The notes beneath the pieces are model-generated. The model was not told the DNA's origin. It saw only the letters and a program-made list of their open reading frames with translations, and searched no databases. Shown piece by piece: positions 32,664 to 41,353 of a stretch of DNA of 64,000 nt; within the stretch, counting starts at the first letter, position 1, and every line of letters starts with the position of its first letter. Origin of the DNA: Pseudoflavonifractor intestinihominis. Lineage in GTDB: Bacteria > Bacillota > Clostridia > Oscillospirales > Oscillospiraceae. A program made the position numbers and the translations under genes. Location of the stretch: contig NZ_JBBMFK010000022.1 in assembly GCF_040096055.1 (NCBI RefSeq), forward strand, positions 3,964 to 67,963. The letters run 5' to 3'.

Positions 32664-32730
32664 GTCGATTCTGTTATATTACGCATATCGCAGAAAATTA
32701 AGTAAGAAAACTGCCAATGACAAAGAGTAA
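32566..32730 (+). pseudogene. truncated tetR copy fused to an unrelated tail
   Basis: From TTG 32566 the frame repeats the first 32 codons of tetR (N-K-F-L-A-L-T-E-E-K...Y-E-K-A-S). It then runs 22 codons of unrelated basic sequence (MSILLYYAYRRKLSKKTAND) to a TAA at 32728-32730. The helix-turn-helix is cut before the recognition helix. It could still be translated as a 54-residue peptide, but a regulator function is unlikely. Confidence 0.8.
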
Positions 32731-32759
32731 GTTATACCCACGTTATGAAAGGACGTGCT

Positions 32760-33740
32760 ATGAAGGATTCATTGAAAAAAGGATTGATAATAGGTGCTGC
32801 CGGTAGTGCGATTTGTGTGCTTTGGCATCATCTTCTAACCAAAAAGATGATGCAGCTCGCCATGGATCGGGTTGCGCCGCAGGACAGAAGCAACGGAAAA
32901 ATGCGTGTGTCCGGTTCACCTGAAATGATAGAAACCACTGAAATTGTAAAAAAGGCAGCTGGTCAGCTCGAAAAAAGCGGCTGTGACGTGGTGGAAATCA
33001 CTGCTCACGACGGAATTTCATTGATTGGGCATTGGTGTCCCTGCGAAGAACCGAAAAGAACTATAGTTGCCATGCACGGGTGGCGTTCCTCCTGGTCACA
33101 TGATTTTGGTCTAATCGCAGATTTCTGGCGCAATAATCATTGTTCTGTACTCTACGCAGAGCAGCGGGGACAAAATAATAGCGGCGGCGACCATATGAGT
33201 TTAGGTTTGCTGGAACGCTACGATTGCCTGGCATGGACAAATTGGATAAACGAGAAAACAGGAAAAAGCATTCCCATCTATCTTGCCGGGGTATCCATGG
33301 GTGCAACCTCTGTGCTAATGGCGTCCGAACTGGAACTGCCGGATAATGTATTTGGAATCGCAGCGGACAGTGCATTTACTTCGCTCCATGCAATTTGGAA
33401 ACATGTCTCCGAAAGCAATCTGCATATTCCTTATGCTCTGCATAAAACAGGTGCCGATAGGATGTGCAAAAAGCGCATCCAAATGGATGCTGATGCTGCC
33501 TCAACTACAGAAGCGTTGAAGCACTGCCAAATTCCTGTTCTTTTTGTCCACGGAACAGATGACCACTTTGTTCCAGTTGAAATGACATACGAAAACTATA
33601 AAGCCTGTACATCAGAAAAGCGTCTGCTGATTGTTCCGGGCGCTGACCACTGTATGAGCTATCTCGTAGGAAAAAGCACCTACGAGCGCATTGCAAAAGA
33701 GTTTTGGGAATTTTGCGAACAGCGGAAAAAGAATCCGTAG
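32760..33740 (+). CDS. alpha/beta hydrolase with N-terminal membrane anchor
   Basis: ATG 32760 (M-K-D-S-L-K-K-G) has AAAGGA upstream; the ATG 15 bases earlier has none. The 326-residue protein starts with a hydrophobic segment (GLIIGAAGSAICVLWHHLL), probably an anchor or uncleaved signal. The hydrolase fold shows HGWRSSW (oxyanion region), nucleophile Ser in GVSMGA (about 178), Asp in HGTDDHF (about 265) and His in GADHC (about 295). Substrate unknown; similar proteins are lipases or esterases at the membrane. First gene of an operon with the PLD and permease genes. Confidence 0.88.
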   Translation: MKDSLKKGLIIGAAGSAICVLWHHLLTKKMMQLAMDRVAPQDRSNGKMRVSGSPEMIETTEIVKKAAGQLEKSGCDVVEITAHDGISLIGHWCPCEEPKRTIVAMHGWRSSWSHDFGLIADFWRNNHCSVLYAEQRGQNNSGGDHMSLGLLERYDCLAWTNWINEKTGKSIPIYLAGVSMGATSVLMASELELPDNVFGIAADSAFTSLHAIWKHVSESNLHIPYALHKTGADRMCKKRIQMDADAASTTEALKHCQIPVLFVHGTDDHFVPVEMTYENYKACTSEKRLLIVPGADHCMSYLVGKSTYERIAKEFWEFCEQRKKNP

Positions 33741-33767
33741 ATTTGAGTTTGAAGGGGGGGAATCATT

Positions 33768-35303
33768 ATGCGCCAGCGTTGGCTCCGTGTCTTATTCCGT
33801 AGAAGGATGTTGACGATACTCCTGCTACTTTTACAGGTATATTTTCTTATATGCCTTGTACTTGGGGGAAGTCAGCTTTCCCGAAATTTCAGTCGCCTAC
33901 TGACAATCGTCAGTATCATTGCGGTGCTTTATATCGTTTCCCAGAAAGACAAAGGCGCCTACAAAACTGCATGGGCGATCCTGATCCTAACCTTCCCGTT
34001 GTTTGGTGGACTGATGTATCTTTTGTCTAATGCACAATCCTCGAAATGGCGCTTTGCAAAAAGTGTCCTCCATACACAACAAAAGGCAAAACCACTCTAT
34101 GCACTCCCCGGCATTTGCTATGAAAGCGCAACAAAACAACTGCCTGAATATTACCCTCAAATTCATTACTTGCAGGAATACACGGGGTTTCCAATATATG
34201 CAGATACAGAAACACATTACCTTACACCGGGTGAACGAAAGCTGGAAACACTTTTGGCGGAACTTGAAAAAGCCGAGAAGTACATATTTCTGGAATATTT
34301 CATCGTGCAGGAAGGCGTTATGTGGAACAGCATCTTGGAAGTTTTGAAGCGAAAAACCACGCAAGGCGTAACTGTGCGACTGATTTATGACGATATGGGT
34401 TGCTTTCTCACTCTTCCGAAAGACTACGCAAAGCAGCTAAAAAAACACGGTATCCAGTGCGCCGTATTCAATCCCTTCCGACCTGTTCTGACCGTAAAGC
34501 AAAATAACAGAGATCACCGAAAAATAGCGGTCATTGATGGAAAGGTGGCTTTTACCGGAGGTATCAATCTGGCAGATGAATACATCAACGCCATTGAGAA
34601 ACACGGACACTGGAAAGATGCAGCGATCATGCTGAAAGGCAAAGCCGCATGGAGTTTCACACTAATTTTTTTACAGACGTGGGAAATTTGTACCCATACA
34701 GACGAGGACTACGAAATCTTCTACCCATGGAAAGAACAAGAGTGCCCTGTTACTGCAAAGGGGTTTGTTCAGCCATACGCTGACAGTCCAATGGATGAAG
34801 AAAATGTGGGCGAACACGTTTACCTGCATATCTTAAACAATGCAAAGAAGTACGTGTATATCAACACCCCATATCTGATTGTCGATGATAGTATGCTTTC
34901 CGCTTTGCGTCTTGCGGCAAAAAGTGGTGTAGATATACGCATCATCACACCCCACCGCTGGGATAAATGGTGGGTACACATGACCACACGCTCGTATTAC
35001 CGAGAGCTGATAAAATCAGGCGTTAAAATCTACGAATATACCAATGGTTTCATCCACTCCAAAACCTTTGTGTCCGATGACCGTACTGCAACAGTCGGGA
35101 CAACAAATTTGGATTTTCGCAGCTTATATCTGCACTATGAATGTGGTGCTCTGCTCTATGAGGCCAAAGCTGTTATGGAAGTCAAGGAGGATTTTCTGCA
35201 AACGCTGGAGATATGCCAACAGGTGACAGAAAAGGATTGCAAAACAAATATCGTAGTGCATCTGCTCCAGGATATACTGCGGCTATTTGCACCACTAATG
35301 TAA
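33768..35303 (+). CDS. cls: cardiolipin synthase-like phospholipase D protein
   Basis: A 511-residue protein with two N-terminal membrane helices and two PLD motifs: HRKIAVIDGK (about 249-258) and HSKTFVSDDR (about 429-438). Together they form the active site that joins phosphatidylglycerol molecules. Length and order match bacterial Cls (PLDc_N, PLD, PLD). ATG follows GAAGGGGGG. The gene lies 28 bases after the hydrolase and 12 before the permease. Confidence 0.93.
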   Translation: MRQRWLRVLFRRRMLTILLLLLQVYFLICLVLGGSQLSRNFSRLLTIVSIIAVLYIVSQKDKGAYKTAWAILILTFPLFGGLMYLLSNAQSSKWRFAKSVLHTQQKAKPLYALPGICYESATKQLPEYYPQIHYLQEYTGFPIYADTETHYLTPGERKLETLLAELEKAEKYIFLEYFIVQEGVMWNSILEVLKRKTTQGVTVRLIYDDMGCFLTLPKDYAKQLKKHGIQCAVFNPFRPVLTVKQNNRDHRKIAVIDGKVAFTGGINLADEYINAIEKHGHWKDAAIMLKGKAAWSFTLIFLQTWEICTHTDEDYEIFYPWKEQECPVTAKGFVQPYADSPMDEENVGEHVYLHILNNAKKYVYINTPYLIVDDSMLSALRLAAKSGVDIRIITPHRWDKWWVHMTTRSYYRELIKSGVKIYEYTNGFIHSKTFVSDDRTATVGTTNLDFRSLYLHYECGALLYEAKAVMEVKEDFLQTLEICQQVTEKDCKTNIVVHLLQDILRLFAPLM

Positions 35304-35315
35304 GGAGGGTCTTGA

Positions 35316-36506
35316 ATGTTTGAAGATATTGAAACACACAAAAAATTATCAAAGTGGATTATCGGAACGTTTACAGCCTGCATTTTGATTTATCTTGGCA
35401 TCCGACATATTAGTCATGTAGCTGATGCCGTGATGTGGTTGAAAGACCTGCTGAACCCACTTTTAATTGGATTGATTTTGGCGTTGTTTCTGAATGTTCC
35501 GTTGGGGGTTATTGAAAGACATCTGTTCCCCAAACATCCGACATCTAGGAAAACGAAAATGCGCCGCCCGCTTGCGATCCTGCTTTCATTTATTTTGGTG
35601 ATAGGGGTCTTTGTCGGTGTTGCTTTTCTTGTTATTCCCGAATTGATCGATGCAGTATCTATTGTCATATCATCCTTGACGAATGGTCTGGATCAACTGG
35701 TGGCATTTGAAAGCACGGCTGACTATTCTAAAATCCCATTCGGAGAACAGCTGTCCCAAATTGATATTGATTTTCTTGAACTGAAAGACAATTTGAATGA
35801 ATGGTTGAATCAATTGGGAACCACCATTATGGACACTGCTGCTTCCGCATTTGGAAGCGTGGTTGCGACGGCAGTCGATTTTGCGATTGGTCTTGTGTTC
35901 TCAATTTATATTTTGGCCAATAAGGAGAAATTAAAAAGTCAGATCACCCGAATTGTCCGTGTATGGATTCCAGCATGTTTTGCCGAGCGGGGCATTCATG
36001 TGGCAGCTGTCTGTGAAAAAAACTTCAAGCTTTTTGTAGCAGGGCAAACGACTGAGGCAATAATTTTAGGCAGCCTGTGTGCAATCGGTATGTTAATTCT
36101 GAGAATACCATATGCGCCGATGATCGGTGCGCTTGTTGGGGTAACAGCACTGATTCCCTATGTCGGTGCCTGGATTGCTACACTTGTGGGTGCATTTTTG
36201 ATTCTGACAGTCAATCCTTTTAAGGCACTGGTATTCATTATTTTCCTGCTTACTTTGCAACAGATCGAAGGAAATGCAATCTATCCGAAAGTTGTGGGCG
36301 CAAAAATCAACCTTCCTGCCATGTGGGTTTTAGCGGCAATCACAATAGGTGGCAATCTGGCTGGACCAATCGGTATGTTGCTTGGCGTACCTGCCGCAGC
36401 AGCCACTTACGCTCTTTTGAAAGAAGCAACCGATAAGCGGGAAACGCATCTGAAAACACAAGAAAAAGAGCAGATGGGTAATTCACATAAACAGAATATA
36501 TCCTAA
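35316..36506 (+). CDS. AI-2E family transporter (PerM-like permease)
   Basis: The 396-residue membrane protein has about seven or eight hydrophobic helices. The family signature is visible: NPLLIGLILALFLNVPLG near the start, then IPYVGAWIATLVGAFLIL and the C-terminal NAIYPKVVGAKINLP...LAGPIGMLLGVP. Members export small molecules or ions (AI-2, Na+/H+ in some); the substrate cannot be told. AAGGAGG precedes the ATG. Last gene of the operon, ended by the terminator at 36536. Confidence 0.9.
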   Translation: MFEDIETHKKLSKWIIGTFTACILIYLGIRHISHVADAVMWLKDLLNPLLIGLILALFLNVPLGVIERHLFPKHPTSRKTKMRRPLAILLSFILVIGVFVGVAFLVIPELIDAVSIVISSLTNGLDQLVAFESTADYSKIPFGEQLSQIDIDFLELKDNLNEWLNQLGTTIMDTAASAFGSVVATAVDFAIGLVFSIYILANKEKLKSQITRIVRVWIPACFAERGIHVAAVCEKNFKLFVAGQTTEAIILGSLCAIGMLILRIPYAPMIGALVGVTALIPYVGAWIATLVGAFLILTVNPFKALVFIIFLLTLQQIEGNAIYPKVVGAKINLPAMWVLAAITIGGNLAGPIGMLLGVPAAAATYALLKEATDKRETHLKTQEKEQMGNSHKQNIS

Positions 36507-36535
36507 AAAAATTATCTCAAGATAAAAACTCATAG

Positions 36536-36597
36536 TAGGGTGTAAGGACTCATGATATAAAAATATCAAGGGTCTTTGCGCCCTATTCGTTTTTTAT
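36536..36597 (+). terminator. long terminator after the permease gene
   Basis: A 23-bp stem (36536-36558 with 36563-36585, several G-U pairs, one mismatch) around AAAA is followed by TTCGTTTTTT. Confidence 0.8.
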
Positions 36598-36693
36598 ATT
36601 ACAAAATCGGCATTATCATACCTTTTAGCGGGCATAATAAGGTTATTCCTCAAAACAAATCGGCACGATACAATGTTATTGAGGTGAATGATT

Positions 36694-37050
36694 ATGCCGA
36701 TTGACGATTTAACCGCTTTGGGTCAAATAATGCGGGAGGCCCGAAAGAAAAAAGACCTGACACAGCAGGAGCTTTCAGATCTGAGCCATGTTTCTGTAAA
36801 ACAAATTGCCAACATTGAAAAAGGGCAGATGAACCCTTCCTATTTGATTTTAAGAGCATTGGCCAAGGTTTTGAACATCTCTCTGGACTCTCTAATAAAT
36901 CCGGATGTTTCTCCAGAAGATGAGGGAGCCAACCAGATGAAAATGCTTTATTCCAGTTGCCCGTCAGAAATGCGTGAAACCCTGCTGCACCATACACAGG
37001 AGACCATGCAGGAATTAACAGAACTATCTAAGAAAATTGAAGCGAATTGA
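36694..37050 (+). CDS. XRE family transcriptional regulator
   Basis: The 118-residue protein starts at ATG 36694, seven bases after GAGGTG. Its helix-turn-helix spans about residues 5-60 (LGQIMREARKKKDLTQQELSDLSHVSVKQIANIEKG), followed by a helical C-terminus. A single-gene unit with its own terminator; targets unknown. It sits between the cargo block and the ICE core. Confidence 0.88.
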   Translation: MPIDDLTALGQIMREARKKKDLTQQELSDLSHVSVKQIANIEKGQMNPSYLILRALAKVLNISLDSLINPDVSPEDEGANQMKMLYSSCPSEMRETLLHHTQETMQELTELSKKIEAN

Positions 37051-37091
37051 GCCAGTGAGTGAAATTTGACGGTTTCCTCTCTGGCTCTTTT
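37049..37091 (+). terminator. terminator of the XRE gene
   Basis: GAGCCAG (37049-37055) pairs with CTGGCTC (37081-37087), extended inside by GAG/CTC and GAAA/TTTC pairs, and TTTT follows. It overlaps the stop codon. Confidence 0.7.
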
Positions 37092-37239
37092 CATTTCTGC
37101 AAAGAAAGCGGCAAGCGATGCCTGTGGCTATCCAGATAGCCCCACGCGCTTGTTGAGGGAAGTCCCCCAAGCCCCCTTGGAACACAGATTTTCAATCTGT
37201 GGCTGCGCGTTCTTGTGAACGCTTTTGACTGCGACCAGC
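37092..37239. other. intergenic region at the cargo/ICE junction
   Basis: It contains the small palindrome CACAGATTTTCAATCTGTG and no gene. It lies just beyond the 3' end of the leftward relaxase gene. Confidence 0.4.
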
Positions 37240-38652
37240 TCACCGCTGGCCGTGGTCTTTTTCTTTCTGTTGCGGCTCGGTCTGCTCCATCGCCAGGACC
37301 CGATCCACGTTATTCTTGACCGTCAGCAGCTCCCGCATGGTGGCGCGGGCCTGCCGGTACTCACCGTAAGCCTTTTTCTTGTCCGCCAGTAGCTGGGCGT
37401 ACTCGGTCTGAAGCTCCTTGATGGTGGGCAGCTTCTTCACGTTCAGCTCGTTGAAGGCTTCCTTGGCGGCCTGGTGCAGCAAGATTTCCTCCTCATGCTC
37501 CTGCCGGAATTTCTTTGAATACCCGGCCTTGCGGTAGGCCACATAGGTCTCGCGGGTCTTGGCGTAGTTGACGATGTGGGTGCGCAGCACGGCAATCTCG
37601 GCCATGCGCTTCTCAGCGGCCTTGATCTGATCGGACAGCGCATTATAGCGGGCCGTCGCCTCTGCTGTTTTGGTTTCCAAATCGGCATAATCCAGCAGCC
37701 CATGTTCGGACAGGTAGTTGAGGGTCTGTGCCATCTGCTTGAGGTTGAACACCTTGGCCCAGCGGGCGTACCCGGCACCTTTTCCGGCCTGGAGTTTTGC
37801 CTGGATGTCCACCAGCAGATTGACCTTCGGCGGAGCGGCCTGCGGGACGGCTTGCTTGCGGGGCATATGTTCTTTCTGGCCGGAGAGGACCGCCAACAGA
37901 TCGTCCAGCGTGTAGCCGTCCCCCAGCCGGTCAAAGCGGACATTGTTGCCCCAGCCCTCCGCGCCGATGGAGATGTTTTTTCCGCGCCGGTGAACGGTGA
38001 AGCCGTCCTGTTCCAACAGGCGCAGCAGCTCCTCCAGGCTGGCCGGTTTCTGCGCCAGTGCCCGGTCAATGGCCTGACGCAGCTGCTCCTTGTGGGAGGG
38101 CTTCGCCGCGTCACCCAGCCACTTGTTGTAGCTCTGGCCGCGCCGCTTGGGAGCCTCCACAATGGAGTAACCGTTCTCAACGCAGATGGTATCGCTCAGA
38201 CGGTGGACGGCGCGGGTGCTGCCCCAAAAGTTGCGGAACTTGCGGTCACACTCCAGCGTGGTGGAGTTCCATATAATATGGTTGTGGACGTGAGCCTTGT
38301 CAATGTGGGTGCAGACGATGAAAGCGTGCTTGTCCTTGGTAAATCGCCGGGCCAGCTCTACGCCCAACCGGTTGGCTTCCTCCGGCGTGATCTCGCCCGG
38401 CACAAAGGACTGCCGCAGGTGGTAGGCAATCACATCGTCCGCACCGCGCACCCGGCCGGTGCGGGCGGCGTAGGTCTGCTTGTCCAGCAGGAACTGCGCA
38501 TCGGCCACGCGGCTGTCACACTGGTAGCTGGTGATGAGCCTGCCGTGGTCGGTCTTTTCTGGATTTTTTACATAACCAATGATATCGCTGATCGCCTTGC
38601 CGACCGTGCGGCCCTTGCCGGTGTGCAGCGGTATAATGCGGGTGGTGGCCAT
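37240..38652 (-). CDS. ICE relaxase (MobP-type mobilization nuclease)
   Basis: ATG 38652 (M-A-T-T-R-I-I-P-L-H) follows GGAGG by ten bases. The 470-residue relaxase has the N-terminal HTGKGRTVGKAISDIIGYVKN, a Tyr-containing segment SYQCDS, and the histidine triad in HIDKAHVHNHIIWNS (about 112-126). The C-terminal 200 residues are a charged coiled coil. It should nick the ICE oriT with MobC (41354). A different family from the MobA/MobL relaxase at 11649. Confidence 0.9.
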   Translation of the reverse strand: MATTRIIPLHTGKGRTVGKAISDIIGYVKNPEKTDHGRLITSYQCDSRVADAQFLLDKQTYAARTGRVRGADDVIAYHLRQSFVPGEITPEEANRLGVELARRFTKDKHAFIVCTHIDKAHVHNHIIWNSTTLECDRKFRNFWGSTRAVHRLSDTICVENGYSIVEAPKRRGQSYNKWLGDAAKPSHKEQLRQAIDRALAQKPASLEELLRLLEQDGFTVHRRGKNISIGAEGWGNNVRFDRLGDGYTLDDLLAVLSGQKEHMPRKQAVPQAAPPKVNLLVDIQAKLQAGKGAGYARWAKVFNLKQMAQTLNYLSEHGLLDYADLETKTAEATARYNALSDQIKAAEKRMAEIAVLRTHIVNYAKTRETYVAYRKAGYSKKFRQEHEEEILLHQAAKEAFNELNVKKLPTIKELQTEYAQLLADKKKAYGEYRQARATMRELLTVKNNVDRVLAMEQTEPQQKEKDHGQR

Positions 38653-38710
38653 GTGGGGTCCGCCTCCTTTCCAAAAAATAAGCGGCCTGCTTATCACAGA
38701 CCGCATCGGT

Positions 38711-39061
38711 TTACTCTATATCAGTTTCCTCGTCCATATAAAAATCGAAATCTTCCTCAAAGTCATCTTCCAATTCATCCAGTTCTATCCTGGGCGGGAA
38801 CCGCATTTCATATTGTTCCGTCGCCAAGGTCCGCACGGCATCCCGCCGGTCTTTCATCCGTTTCTTCAACCACGAAAGCTGTTCTTTGGATAATCGCCAG
38901 GGAAGGTTGACCAGCCGGGTAAGTGCCATTTCTTCCGCCTGCTTTTCTGGCGGGAGGGCGGCGCAGGTTTTACAAATGTGCGCGGCGTGACCCTTGCCGG
39001 AAAACTTTTCGTTTGCCTTATACTCGCCACAGACCTTGCAGTAGTGTCCACGCTTTTTCAT
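38711..39061 (-). CDS. small zinc-binding protein
   Basis: ATG 39061 overlaps the abiEii stop by four bases. The 116-residue product has two CxxC pairs (HYCKVCGEYKANEKFSGKG, then HICKTCAALP), like a treble-clef finger. A basic helical middle and a very acidic C-terminus (ELDELEDDFEEDFDFYMDEE) follow. Unknown role; coupling to abiEii suggests the same operon. Confidence 0.7.
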   Translation of the reverse strand: MKKRGHYCKVCGEYKANEKFSGKGHAAHICKTCAALPPEKQAEEMALTRLVNLPWRLSKEQLSWLKKRMKDRRDAVRTLATEQYEMRFPPRIELDELEDDFEEDFDFYMDEETDIE

Positions 39062-39906
39062 GCCGTGCCCTCGCAACGAGCGAACAGCTGACGGACCGCA
39101 GCCATGACCGTATTCCAGCCAAGGTCGGACGCATAGGAAAACTTTTTCTGATAGGCCACCCACAGGTCCTGCATGACCGGGCTGGCCTCCACTTCATCAA
39201 AGACTTCGGCGGCCTCGGCCAGATGGCGCTCGGTGCCGCGCTTGTGGGCTGTCGCCAGAAGCGCGTCATGGAGAACGTGCGGGTCCAGAGTGCTGCCATA
39301 GAGTTGTTGCAGGATGGCGATGTCGTAAAAATCTCTCATACGGGTGTTGGTCGTGGTCCGGGTGATGATGGTTTCCAGCTTTTCGGCCAGCACGGTCTCC
39401 AGGTTATAGGCCCAAACGTCGATGGAACGGTCCTCCAGCATGAGCTTGAAGCTGTACCGCACCTCTTTAGGGGTGATGGCGTCGCCGGTAGAAATGTCGA
39501 TTTTCAGCGGGGTGCGCACCCCGTCAAAGAGCGTTGTCATCGTCACCCGAATGCCGGGATATTCCGCTTCATCCATGATTTCCGAAATGCTTTTCACCTG
39601 GAAGGTAACGCCGTCGTCAATGGGAACGGCGATGATCTCGGCCATCATGTTCTCCACATCCTCCACGCTGACGTTGGCCCCCTTGACCGTTGCGTCCAGG
39701 TCCATCGTGGAGCGGGCGTCCAGACCGACCATCGCGGCCACCAGCATACCACCCTTGAGGATGAACTTGTCCCGGTATGAGGAAAGAGAAATACGTTCAA
39801 GAAAACGCTCCATCATATAGTTGCGCATCAAAATCTGCGCATCCGCAGCATTTTTCTTTGACAGGTTGCGGATCAAATCTTTCAGCTGTCTGGCTGTCTT
39901 TATCAT
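39058..39906 (-). CDS. abiEii: AbiEii nucleotidyltransferase toxin
   Basis: The 282-residue type IV toxin/abortive-infection protein has the nucleotidyltransferase signature GGMLVAAMVGLDARSTMDLDA (about 52-72: a G-G...D-x-D pattern) and YNLETVLAEKLETI (about 168-181). AbiEii homologues transfer nucleotides to tRNA or RNA and halt growth on phage infection. It overlaps abiEi by four bases. Confidence 0.92.
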   Translation of the reverse strand: MIKTARQLKDLIRNLSKKNAADAQILMRNYMMERFLERISLSSYRDKFILKGGMLVAAMVGLDARSTMDLDATVKGANVSVEDVENMMAEIIAVPIDDGVTFQVKSISEIMDEAEYPGIRVTMTTLFDGVRTPLKIDISTGDAITPKEVRYSFKLMLEDRSIDVWAYNLETVLAEKLETIITRTTTNTRMRDFYDIAILQQLYGSTLDPHVLHDALLATAHKRGTERHLAEAAEVFDEVEASPVMQDLWVAYQKKFSYASDLGWNTVMAAVRQLFARCEGTA

Positions 39907-40496
39907 AACAGTACCTCCAAATACTGGCGTAAAATCTTCTCGACCCGGAACAGTTTGGCATAGCGCACCAGCGTCCGCAGGTCCTTGTCTTTCCGGCGGG
40001 CATACGCTTTCAAAGCGTCCTGGAATGTCTGCATCTCGATGTGGCTCCGGCTGCGCAGCACATCGCAGATCGTCCGTTCCATATCATAGACCAGCACATC
40101 GTGGCCGAAGGGGGTCTGTGCGGTTGACAGGCCGACCTCATACAGCTCCGCCTTGATGGTAAAGACCTGAACGCCCTCACTTTTAAGCCGGGTGGGGTTG
40201 TAGCCCGTCTTGACCGTAATGGAATAGGCCAGCGGCTCCCGGTCGGTCAGGTCGTGGAAAAACAGCGCCGTTTCATGGGAAAAAACTGCCTGCGGACAGC
40301 GAAGATGCAGCAGATACATGGCGTCCACCCAGGCGTCTTTGGAAAGATAAATCCCATGCGCCGCCTGTTCCAGTCCACGAGACTGCACGAATTGATAAAA
40401 AACAGGTTTTGAGATCCCGGCCGCGAGGGCCTGCCCGGTGCGCAGCATCCCGTCCTGGCGTTCCATCAGCTGGTCTAACTGTTGAAATTGGCTCAT
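39903..40496 (-). CDS. abiEi: AbiEi antitoxin/repressor
   Basis: ATG 40496 (M-S-Q-F-Q-Q-L) with GAAGGTG upstream is preferred to the GTG nine bases before. The 197-residue protein has an N-terminal winged helix (MLRTGQALAAGISKPVFYQF, RGLEQAAHGIYL) and the AbiEi core (FSHETALFFHDL, YDMERTICDVLRSRS). It represses its own operon by binding inverted repeats, present at 40511-40546. Confidence 0.9.
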   Translation of the reverse strand: MSQFQQLDQLMERQDGMLRTGQALAAGISKPVFYQFVQSRGLEQAAHGIYLSKDAWVDAMYLLHLRCPQAVFSHETALFFHDLTDREPLAYSITVKTGYNPTRLKSEGVQVFTIKAELYEVGLSTAQTPFGHDVLVYDMERTICDVLRSRSHIEMQTFQDALKAYARRKDKDLRTLVRYAKLFRVEKILRQYLEVLL

Positions 40497-40510
40497 GTTC
40501 TTCACCTTCC

Positions 40511-40546
40511 TTTCATGCTAATATTATACGCGAAATTAGCACGAAA
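40511..40546 (-). promoter_or_regulatory. inverted-repeat operator of the abiE operon
   Basis: TTTCATGCTAAT (40511-40522) and ATTAGCACGAAA (40535-40546) are inverted repeats with one mismatch around 12 bases, immediately before the abiEi start. This fits the AbiEi mode of binding. Confidence 0.8.
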
Positions 40547-40550
40547 GTAA

Positions 40551-40584
40551 AGTTAAAAATTGCCGGGACTTCACTCCCGGCAAT
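40551..40584 (-). terminator. terminator downstream of CD1845
   Basis: ATTGCCGGGA (40559-40568) pairs with TCCCGGCAAT (40575-40584); the minus strand continues TTTTTAAC. It separates the transfer-gene operon from the abiE promoter. Confidence 0.85.
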
Positions 40585-40598
40585 TCTTCATTTCCTAT

Positions 40599-40910
40599 TC
40601 AGCCGTACACCGCATCCTGGATCGCAAACCGCAGGTCCTGCACCTTGCTCACCAGCCAGGCGGCAGCCATCGGAAGGCCCACCGGGCTGACCAGGAAAGC
40701 GATCACCAACAGGATCACGCCGTTTTGCGGCGAGTAGGTTACCAGCACCGCGATCCCCAGCAGCGCCACCACCGTGGAGGCCAGGCCGAAGATGAAGCTG
40801 GACACATACAGCAGTCCAAAGCATACCCAGGTGAACAGCATCAGCGCCAGCACCACCGGCACGGCAAGGATTTTCAGCCCCAATTTCAAAATAAACAGCA
40901 CCGCTCTCAT
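40599..40910 (-). CDS. CD1845 family membrane protein
   Basis: ATG 40910 overlaps the upstream stop by four bases. The 103-residue protein has two or three membrane helices (VLFILKLGLKILAVPVVLAL, FTWVCFGLLYVSSFIFGLAS, VILLVIAFLVSPVGLPMAA). It matches the CD1845 type of Tn1549-like elements; function unknown, probably linked to the transfer apparatus. Confidence 0.82.
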   Translation of the reverse strand: MRAVLFILKLGLKILAVPVVLALMLFTWVCFGLLYVSSFIFGLASTVVALLGIAVLVTYSPQNGVILLVIAFLVSPVGLPMAAAWLVSKVQDLRFAIQDAVYG

Positions 40911-41212
40911 TTCAGCGCCTCCTTCCGCCAGTCCAGGTAGGGCTGGCACAGCTTCTCCACGGCTTTTTCGTCGGCTTCTGTAACCTCCCGGCGGCCTTTC
41001 GTCCGGCGGAGCAATTCATAGTCCTGGTAATCCGTGAGCAGCAGGTCAAACAGTTCCTCCGGGGTCCGGCAGAGGATGCCATCCACGCAGTAGCGGGAAT
41101 CCTTGTTCCAGGTCAATCGGACATAGCCGCGTTTGCATGAGAGGACTTCTTCCTCCGGGTCACACAGCAGATACTCTTGAAACAACTCCAAGATATTTTC
41201 AAATGTCAACAT
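40907..41212 (-). CDS. conserved small ICE protein
   Basis: The 101-residue acidic protein (FENILELFQEYLLCDPEEEV, YVRLTWNKDSRYCVDGILC) is not named but typically accompanies CD1845. Coupled to it by a four-base overlap. Confidence 0.65.
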   Translation of the reverse strand: MLTFENILELFQEYLLCDPEEEVLSCKRGYVRLTWNKDSRYCVDGILCRTPEELFDLLLTDYQDYELLRRTKGRREVTEADEKAVEKLCQPYLDWRKEALK

Positions 41213-41281
41213 CAGCCTTCACCTCCGTTTCTGACTCCATTATCGCCTGCGGCCCGCAAAAGTGCAACGATACGGGCAAAG

Positions 41282-41329
41282 AAAAAAAAGGGAGGCCTGG
41301 CGCAGCCGCACGCACACGCCGGACCTCCC
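41282..41329 (-). terminator. terminator after MobC
   Basis: GGGAGG (41290-41295) pairs with CCTCCC (41324-41329), with an inner GGCG/CGCC stem; the minus strand continues with eight T's. It splits the transfer operon before the CD1845 pair. Confidence 0.85.
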
Positions 41330-41353
41330 TCAAAGCCGGGGCGTATGCCCCTA

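Noticed and set aside
37092..37239. tRNA-like or attachment-site sequence at the cargo/ICE junction
   Set aside because: A small palindrome is present, but no cloverleaf or direct repeat could be found.
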